From the NCBI RefSeq assembly GCF_000513995.1, contig NZ_AZVB01000003.1:1-64000 (forward strand): a DNA stretch of 64,000 nucleotides, in the 5' to 3' direction. The stretch is from Pseudoxanthomonas sp. J35. Its GTDB lineage: Bacteria; Pseudomonadota; Gammaproteobacteria; Xanthomonadales; Xanthomonadaceae. The notes beneath the pieces are model-generated. The model saw only the letters and a program-made list of their open reading frames with translations. It was not told the DNA's origin and did no database searches. Shown here piece by piece: positions 59,168-64,000 of this stretch (positions are counted from its first letter, which is position 1; every line of letters begins with the position of its first letter). The position numbers and the translations under genes were made by a program.

Positions 59168-59196
59168 ATTATGCACGGCCAAGTGCCTGATTGCAA
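59168..59196 (-). promoter_or_regulatory. Sigma-70 promoter of rpmBG
   Basis: Read leftward: -35 TTGCAA (59196-59191), a 17-base spacer, -10 CATAAT (59173-59168). Four of six and five of six matches to consensus with ideal spacing. Confidence 0.7.
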
Positions 59197-59310
59197 CCGG
59201 GTTCCTTGCCGGGAGCCCGGACAGGCCCCCCCTCCCCGCTCCGGCCCGCGTCCATGGGCGGGAGCGCGACGGCACGCGCCAGTGGGCGCGCATGCCGCCT
59301 CACCCCAGAG

Positions 59311-59475
59311 GGCGAAGGGAGAAAAAACGAAGCCACGACCCGAACGCGCCCAAAGACGCGGTGGCGCGGGGGTATGTCGCAAGCGGCACATGGATGTGCC
59401 GCGGTCGCGCGTTGGAGCAGGACGCGGAACCGCGCGATGCGGCATACCCCCGTGCCGCCGCGGCTCCGTCCGAAG
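59311..59475 (-). repeat. Interspersed palindromic repeat, copy B
   Basis: 59377-59475 (read on the minus strand) is about 93% identical to 35491-35587, and the homology goes on to about 59311 with the ccgcgtctt and gtggcttcgtt pieces. The inner segment is bounded by GGCGCGGGGGTATG (59363-59376) and CATACCCCCGTGCC (59443-59456), inverted repeats matching at 13 of 14. It contains the gcggcacat-cc-atgtgccgc hairpin. The 90-base segment of copy A is absent here. The rest of the 578-base gap 59000-59577 holds the rpmBG promoter and nothing else recognised. Confidence 0.8.
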
Positions 59476-59577
59476 CCAGCCACCCCTGGAAGCCGACAGG
59501 CCTTTGCTCCTTCCAGACAGCACCGTGGTGAGCGAAGCCTGAGCCCGGGGATGTGGCCAGTGGCGCCAACGGACTGA

Positions 59578-59916
59578 TTATTCCCGCTGCCGCCGCCAGC
59601 CCCGCAGGCGGATGTCCAGGACGAGGTTGTAGAGGGCCACGAAGCAGGGGAACAGGTTCTGCAGCACCCCCACCGAGTCCTGCTTGGCCGAGAACAGGAA
59701 GTAGCTGAGGGTCATCAGGCTGCCGGCCACGCTCATGTACCAGAACAGCCGTGGGATCACCGGCCGCCCGGCCCGGCGGGTGGCGACGAACTGGACCAGC
59801 CAGCGCGCGCCGAACATCAGCGCGCCGGTGTAGCCGATCAGCTTCCAGCCGGTGACGTGCAGGCCGCTCCAGGCCAGCCACTCCAGCTGCCGGTCGAGCA
59901 GGGGCAGTTCCACCAT
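59578..59916 (-). CDS. Lipid-A-biosynthesis N-terminal-domain (LABN) membrane protein
   Basis: 112 aa, three to four membrane helices. The pattern GWKLIGYTGALMFGARWLVQF and IPRLFWYMSVAGSLMTLSYF is the LABN (PF07578) domain, a small SMR-like membrane fold seen next to lipid A or polyprenyl-sugar genes. It starts 1 base after the glycosyltransferase stop. Confidence 0.88.
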   Translation of the reverse strand: MVELPLLDRQLEWLAWSGLHVTGWKLIGYTGALMFGARWLVQFVATRRAGRPVIPRLFWYMSVAGSLMTLSYFLFSAKQDSVGVLQNLFPCFVALYNLVLDIRLRGWRRQRE

Positions 59917-59917
59917 C

Positions 59918-60640
59918 TCAACGCTCCTCCACCGCCGTGCGGCGGCTGCGCGTGATCAGCCAGGCCACCCCGCGCAGGTCGCGGATGCCCACCAGCGCGC
60001 GGCCGAGATTGTTGTACTTGGACACCCCCGCCGTGCGCGGCCGGTGCGCCACCGGCACGCTCACCGTCTTCCAGCCCGCGCGCTGGACCAGCGCCGGCAG
60101 GTAGCGGTGCATGTGGTCGAAGTACGGCAGGTCGAGGAACACCTCGCGCTCGAACAGCTTGATCCCGCAGCCGGTGTCCGGCGTGTCGTCGCGCAGCATG
60201 CGCGCGCGGATCCGGTTGGCCCAGCGGCTGGCCCAGCGCTTGGAACCGGAATCCTTGCGGTCCACCCTCCAGCCGGCGAACAGCTTCACCTCCGCCGGCG
60301 CCGCGTCGCGCGCGGCCAGCAGCTTCGGGATGTCGGCCGGGTCGTTCTGGCCGTCGCCGTCGAGGGTGGCGATCCAGGCCCCGCGCGCGGCCTTGACCCC
60401 GTTGCGCACCGCGGTGCTCTGTCCGCTCTGCACCACGTGATGCAGCACCCGCAGTTCCGGCACCGCGGGCTTGAGCGACTGCAGCACCGCCAGCGAATCG
60501 TCGCGCGAATGGTCGTCCACGTAGACGATCTCGAAGGCGACGCGCCCGCGCAGCGCGGCGACGATCTCGCCGACCAGGGGCGCGATGTTGTCGCGTTCGT
60601 TGAAGACGGGAACGACGACGGAAAGCTCGGGAGGGGTCAT
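59918..60640 (-). CDS. Family 2 glycosyltransferase, ArnC/dolichol-P-mannose-synthase type
   Basis: 240 aa. LSVVVPVFNERDNIAPL, FEIVYVDDHSRDDSL, and IATLDGDGQNDPADIP with the metal-binding DGDGQND are GT2 polyprenyl-phosphate transferase motifs; DTGCGIKLFEREVF is conserved too. It probably charges undecaprenyl phosphate with a sugar. ATG 60640 chosen; 60664 is an alternative. Translation likely coupled to the LABN gene. Confidence 0.87.
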   Translation of the reverse strand: MTPPELSVVVPVFNERDNIAPLVGEIVAALRGRVAFEIVYVDDHSRDDSLAVLQSLKPAVPELRVLHHVVQSGQSTAVRNGVKAARGAWIATLDGDGQNDPADIPKLLAARDAAPAEVKLFAGWRVDRKDSGSKRWASRWANRIRARMLRDDTPDTGCGIKLFEREVFLDLPYFDHMHRYLPALVQRAGWKTVSVPVAHRPRTAGVSKYNNLGRALVGIRDLRGVAWLITRSRRTAVEER

Positions 60641-60864
60641 GGCGTCGCTTGCAGGGGAGGGCATGCCGGGCTGGCGGCCGGATCCCGCAGGGCGGGAAGC
60701 CTGCCGCGGCTGCCTGCACCGCAGCGCCGCCGCGGCACGGCAGGGGGCGGCTGCATGGCGGGGCGGACAGCGATAGCGGCCGCGGACGGTCCCGCGCCGG
60801 CGCGGCATTGTCGCAGTCGCCGGATGAACGTGGAATACGGCACGCCCGGGGCCGGGCGGGCCGG

Positions 60865-61800
60865 TCAGGCCTGGCGGTTGCGCAGGCGTTCGAGCACGCC
60901 GTCCAGGGTGTCCAGGTCGGTGTAGTGGATCACCAGCTTGCCCTTGCCGCCGCGGCCGTGGGCGATGGCGACCTTGGCGCCGAGGGTCTCGGACAGCTCG
61001 GTCTCCAGCGCGGCGATGTCCGGCTGCTGGGTGCGCGCGGCGGCCTTGCGCGCGGCCTTGCCGGTCACCGGCACCTTGCCGGCGGCGAACTGCTGGGCGC
61101 GGTGCTCGACCTCGCGCACCGACCAGCCGTTCTCGGCGGCCTCGTGGGCCAGCTTGCTGGCCAGCTCCGGCGACAGGGTCAGCAGGGCGCGGGCGTGGCC
61201 CATCTCCAGGCGGCGGGCCTCGACCAGGGCGCGGATGGCCGGCGGCAGGTCGAGCAGGCGCAGCAGGTTGGACACCGCCGCGCGCGAACGGCCGACCGCG
61301 GCGGCGGCCTCGGCGTGGGTCAGCGAGAACTCGTCGATCAGCCGCTGCAGGGCCTGGGCCTCTTCCAGCGGGTTGAGGTCCTCGCGCTGGATGTTCTCGA
61401 TCAGCGCCATGGCGATGACCGTGCGGTCGTCCAGCTCGCGCAGGACCACCGGCACCTCGGTCAGGCCGGCCAGCTGCGAGGCGCGCCAGCGGCGTTCGCC
61501 GGCGACGATCTCGTACTGGTCCGGGCCCAGCTCGCGCACCACGATCGGCTGGATCACGCCCTGGGCCTTGATCGAGGCCGACAGCTCCTCCAGCTTCTCC
61601 GGATCCATGTCCCGGCGCGGCTGGTACTTGCCCGGCTGCAGCTGGCCCACCGGCAGCGTGCGCAGCACGTCGCCCGGCTGCGGCTGCTCGATCTGCTCCG
61701 GCAGCGTGGCCGCCGGCGATGCGGCGGCGGCCGCGGCGCCCTTGGGGCCGAGCAGGGCTTCCAGTCCGCGGCCCAGGCCGCGCTTCTTCGCCGCACTCAT
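60865..61800 (-). CDS. parB: Chromosome partitioning protein ParB (Spo0J)
   Basis: 311 aa. N-terminal KKRGLGRGLEALLG box that contacts ParA, the CTP-binding IVAGERRWRASQLAG segment, ALIENIQREDLNPLEEA, HTH SLTHAEAAAAVGRSRAAVSNLL and C-terminal dimer domain. Its ATG shares one base with the parA stop (TGATG). Confidence 0.97.
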   Translation of the reverse strand: MSAAKKRGLGRGLEALLGPKGAAAAAASPAATLPEQIEQPQPGDVLRTLPVGQLQPGKYQPRRDMDPEKLEELSASIKAQGVIQPIVVRELGPDQYEIVAGERRWRASQLAGLTEVPVVLRELDDRTVIAMALIENIQREDLNPLEEAQALQRLIDEFSLTHAEAAAAVGRSRAAVSNLLRLLDLPPAIRALVEARRLEMGHARALLTLSPELASKLAHEAAENGWSVREVEHRAQQFAAGKVPVTGKAARKAAARTQQPDIAALETELSETLGAKVAIAHGRGGKGKLVIHYTDLDTLDGVLERLRNRQA

Positions 61801-62612
61801 CACAGTGCCTCCGCCGGGACGGTGGCGGTGGCGCGGGCGGCGCGTTCGCGCTCGGTCTGGCGCCGGATCACCTCGCCGGCCAGGCCCAGGTAGGCCACGC
61901 CGCCGCGCGAGGCGGCGTCGTAGCCGACGATGCTCTGGCCGTGGCTGGGCGCCTCGGCCAGGCGCACGTTGCGCGGCACGATGGTGCGGAACACGCGGTC
62001 GCCGAAATGCGAGGTCAGCTCGGCCGACACGGCATTGGCCAGGTTGTTGCGCACGTCGAACATGGTCCGCAGCACCCCTTCGATTTCCAGGCCCGGGTTG
62101 AGCCGCTGGCGCAGCGCCTCGATGGTTTCCATCAGCGCGCTCAGGCCTTCCAGCGCGTAGTACTCGCACTGCATCGGCACGATCACCGAGTCGGCGGCGG
62201 TCAGCGCGTTGAGGGTCAGCAGCGACAGCGCCGGCGGGCAGTCGATGATGATGAAGTCGTATTCGCCGCGCAGCGGTTCCAGCGCGGCCTTGAGCTTCTG
62301 CTCGCGGTCGTCCAGCTCCATCAGCTGGATCTCGGCCGCGGTCAGGTCGATGTTGCCGGGCAGCAGGTCGAAGCCTTCGGCCGTGGCCACCCGGATCGAG
62401 CGGGCGTCGCTCTCGCCCAGCAGCAGGTCGCAGGTGGAGGACTCCACCTCGCGCTTGTCCACGCCGCTGCCCATGGTGGCGTTGCCCTGGGCGTCGAGGT
62501 CGACCAGCAGCACGCGCTTGGGCGCGCGCGCCAGCGCGGCGGCAAGGTTGACCGCCGTGGTGGTCTTGCCTACGCCGCCCTTCTGGTTGGCGATGGCGAT
62601 GATGCGGGCCAT
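61800..62612 (-). CDS. parA: Chromosome partitioning ATPase ParA (Soj)
   Basis: 270 aa. Deviant Walker A ANQKGGVGKTTTAVNLA, LVDLDAQGNATMGSG, DFIIIDCPPALSLLTLNAL. Small Soj-type ParA without an N-terminal HTH. Forms the dynamic nucleoid-bound gradient for ParB-parS segregation. rsmG lies just upstream on the same strand (60-base gap), the usual near-oriC order. Confidence 0.97.
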   Translation of the reverse strand: MARIIAIANQKGGVGKTTTAVNLAAALARAPKRVLLVDLDAQGNATMGSGVDKREVESSTCDLLLGESDARSIRVATAEGFDLLPGNIDLTAAEIQLMELDDREQKLKAALEPLRGEYDFIIIDCPPALSLLTLNALTAADSVIVPMQCEYYALEGLSALMETIEALRQRLNPGLEIEGVLRTMFDVRNNLANAVSAELTSHFGDRVFRTIVPRNVRLAEAPSHGQSIVGYDAASRGGVAYLGLAGEVIRRQTERERAARATATVPAEAL

Positions 62613-62672
62613 GGGTGCTCTGCCTCGGGGACGACGGACGCGCTGGGTCCGGAGCGGGCCATTATGCGGATT

Positions 62673-63311
62673 TCACGCCGCCCGGCCCACCTCGACCAGG
62701 TGGCGCTCCGCCTCCAGCCCCGGGACGACCAGCGGATGCACCGCCAGCGCGGCCCATCCGGCCGGCAGCGCGGCGATCTCTTCGGCCGGATAGACGCCTT
62801 TCATCGCCAGCAGCCGGCCGTGCGGGGCCAGCAGGTGGCCGCCGACCTCGAGGATGCCGGCGAGGGTGTCCAGGGCGCGGGCGGTGAGCTGGGCGTAGGC
62901 GCCCGGTTCGGCCACTGCCTCCGCGCGCGATTCCAGCACCCGGGCATTGCCCAGTTTCAGCTGGCGCACGGCCTCGCGCAGGAACCGCGCCTTCTTGCCG
63001 TTGCTCTCCACCAGGGTGACCTGCAGGTCCGGGCGGACGATCGCCAGCGGGATGCCGGGCAGCCCGGGGCCGGTGCCCAGGTCGGCCAGCGCGCCGGGCT
63101 GCACGAACGGGTGCATGGCCAGCGAGTCGAGCAGGTGGCGGGTCACCATCTCGTCCGGGTCGCGGATCGCGGTGAGGTTGTAGGTGCGGTTCCAGCGCAG
63201 CAGCAGGGCCAGGTAGTCCAGCAGCGGCGCGGCCAGGGCGCGGTCCAGGCCCAACGCGGCCAGGCCGTCGTCCAGGCGCTGGCGCAGGGCGGGGGAGAAG
63301 GGGGGTTCCAT
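62673..63311 (-). CDS. rsmG: 16S rRNA (guanine(527)-N7)-methyltransferase RsmG
   Basis: 212 aa. [21 protein letters not shown], then the SAM-binding [17 protein letters not shown] and [17 protein letters not shown]. Methylates N7 of G527 in 16S rRNA; loss gives low-level streptomycin resistance. Sits before parAB. Confidence 0.97.
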   Translation of the reverse strand: MEPPFSPALRQRLDDGLAALGLDRALAAPLLDYLALLLRWNRTYNLTAIRDPDEMVTRHLLDSLAMHPFVQPGALADLGTGPGLPGIPLAIVRPDLQVTLVESNGKKARFLREAVRQLKLGNARVLESRAEAVAEPGAYAQLTARALDTLAGILEVGGHLLAPHGRLLAMKGVYPAEEIAALPAGWAALAVHPLVVPGLEAERHLVEVGRAA

Positions 63312-63353
63312 GGACGGATTATCGCCGATGGGGCGGCGACCCCGCGGCCCGGC

Positions 63354-63953
63354 TCAGCGCGGGCGCCAGGCCAGGGCGGCCAGGTAGCCCGGCTCGGGGT
63401 TCCATTCGTGCAGGTGCCATTCCGAGGCGTGGCCCAGCTCCGGATCGCTGGCCAGCAGGCGCAGCGGGGCGTCGGGCGCGTCGTCCTCGCTGCCGAACTC
63501 CAGCCGGTGCAGGCCGAAGGCCAGGCCGCGGCCATGCGCTTTCAGCACCGCTTCCTTCGCGCACCACAGGCGCAGGAAGGCGAGCTCGCGCCACGGCCCG
63601 TCGAACGACTGCAGGCGCCGCGCCTCGCGCTCGGTGAAGTAGCGCCGCGCCAGTTCCAGCGCACGCGGGCGCGGACGCTGGCGCTCCAGGTCCACGCCCA
63701 ACGTGACGCCGTCGCCGACCGCCAGCAGCAGGCGTTCGCCACTGTGGCTCCAGCCGGCATCGCGTTGCGCATGCGGCGCGAGCAGGCGCGGGCGCCCATG
63801 CACGTCGCGCTGCAACGGCAGTGGCGCACCGGGCGCACCCAGCCATTGCGCGAGCAGGTCGCGCACCTGCGGCTCGCCGCGCAGGCCCTGCACGTGCGGC
63901 AGCGCGTGCACCTGCACCGGACCGAACCGCCATTGCGCCAGTGGCGTACTCAC
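63354..63953 (-). CDS. 4'-phosphopantetheinyl transferase superfamily protein
   Basis: 199 aa. Motifs VGDGVTLGVDLERQRPR (GVDxE, Mg site) and LRLWCAKEAVLKAHGRGL (WxxKEA) are the Sfp/AcpS hallmark. It loads phosphopantetheine onto carrier proteins. The GTG at 63953 has an aaggaa RBS; the frame runs back to another GTG at 63977. Sfp-like length suggests a role in secondary metabolite or fatty acid synthase loading; target not known. Confidence 0.88.
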   Translation of the reverse strand: MSTPLAQWRFGPVQVHALPHVQGLRGEPQVRDLLAQWLGAPGAPLPLQRDVHGRPRLLAPHAQRDAGWSHSGERLLLAVGDGVTLGVDLERQRPRPRALELARRYFTEREARRLQSFDGPWRELAFLRLWCAKEAVLKAHGRGLAFGLHRLEFGSEDDAPDAPLRLLASDPELGHASEWHLHEWNPEPGYLAALAWRPR

Positions 63954-64000
63954 GCGGCGGCGTTCCTTTTGCTGCACCTGCGGAATACCGGATATACGGC

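Noticed and set aside
59190-59530. Open frames of 100-260 aa in the gap between rpmB and the LABN gene
   Set aside because: They run through the interspersed repeat and the rpmBG promoter; low-complexity Arg/Pro composition and no homology recognised.
60841-62640. A parS site next to parAB
   Set aside because: I looked for the TGTTNCACGTGAAACA-like 16-mer around parAB and found no convincing match; it may lie outside the window.

Overview
The window looks like the chromosome of a gammaproteobacterium of the Xanthomonadaceae/Lysobacteraceae (Xanthomonas, Stenotrophomonas, Lysobacter, Luteimonas and relatives); I cannot fix the genus. Reasons: very high GC with strong third-position GC, an end-of-23S/5S arrangement of gammaproteobacterial type, RpoD, RdgC, TtcA, PlsB, EnvC and OpgD of xanthomonad style, a GPH transporter/cellobionate phosphorylase/gluconokinase set as known from Xanthomonas, and REP elements with a GTAG head as described in Stenotrophomonas.

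Layout. 1-300: last bases of a 23S rRNA, 5S rRNA and the rrn terminator. 0.5-12 kb: dipeptidase, M28 peptidase lipoprotein, a seven-repeat secreted protein, envC-ctp, rhomboid protease, FadL-type porin, SMP-30 lipoprotein and a YgjP-type metalloprotein. 12-24 kb: a small exported protein gene broken by an in-frame TGA, rdgC, ttcA, plsB, a lipoprotein, and a compact leftward group from rep through a GNAT enzyme, DinB protein and acid phosphatase to pyrF. 23.5-28.4 kb: three tandem Sel1-like secreted paralogues, tdk and opgD. 28.4-35.3 kb: ECF sigma factor with TPR Ser/Thr kinase, mutM with an ABC ATPase, and a desaturase coupled to an EF-hand protein. 35.3-35.9 kb: a gene-free block full of repeats. 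35.9-41.5 kb: envelope genes (two LPS-type transferases, two PH-domain membrane proteins, LpxL-like acyltransferase) and dtd. 41.6-47.6 kb: rpoD, a tRNA with CAU anticodon, a 5'-truncated uspA remnant and copAB behind a CueR-type promoter. 47.7-58.5 kb: an SSS-type hybrid histidine kinase, the cellobionate operon, an FAD protein and cardiolipin synthase. 58.5-64 kb: rpmBG, a second copy of the 35-kb repeat, a lipid-A-type gene pair, parAB, rsmG and a phosphopantetheinyl transferase.

How the genes work together. The clearest pathway is 51301-55573: a cation-coupled sugar importer, a GH94 cellobionate phosphorylase and gluconokinase overlap by 4 bases at each junction and would convert imported cellobionate into glucose-1-phosphate and 6-phosphogluconate; a LacI-type operator candidate lies upstream. 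copA and copB also overlap by 4 bases and are preceded by a 19-bp-spacer MerR/CueR promoter although no regulator gene is visible. Many other genes serve the envelope: EnvC, PlsB, OpgD, LpxL, Cls, glycosyltransferases and the desaturase.

Most notable observations: an interspersed palindromic repeat present twice in opposite orientation (35.5 and 59.4 kb), one copy carrying about 90 extra bases; an inverted pair of GTAG REP hairpins; the TGA-interrupted exported protein; the tRNA-adjacent uspA remnant; and the CueR-type operator. No CRISPR array, insertion sequence, prophage or recognised defence system was seen. All calls were made by reading the sequence; no database search was run.
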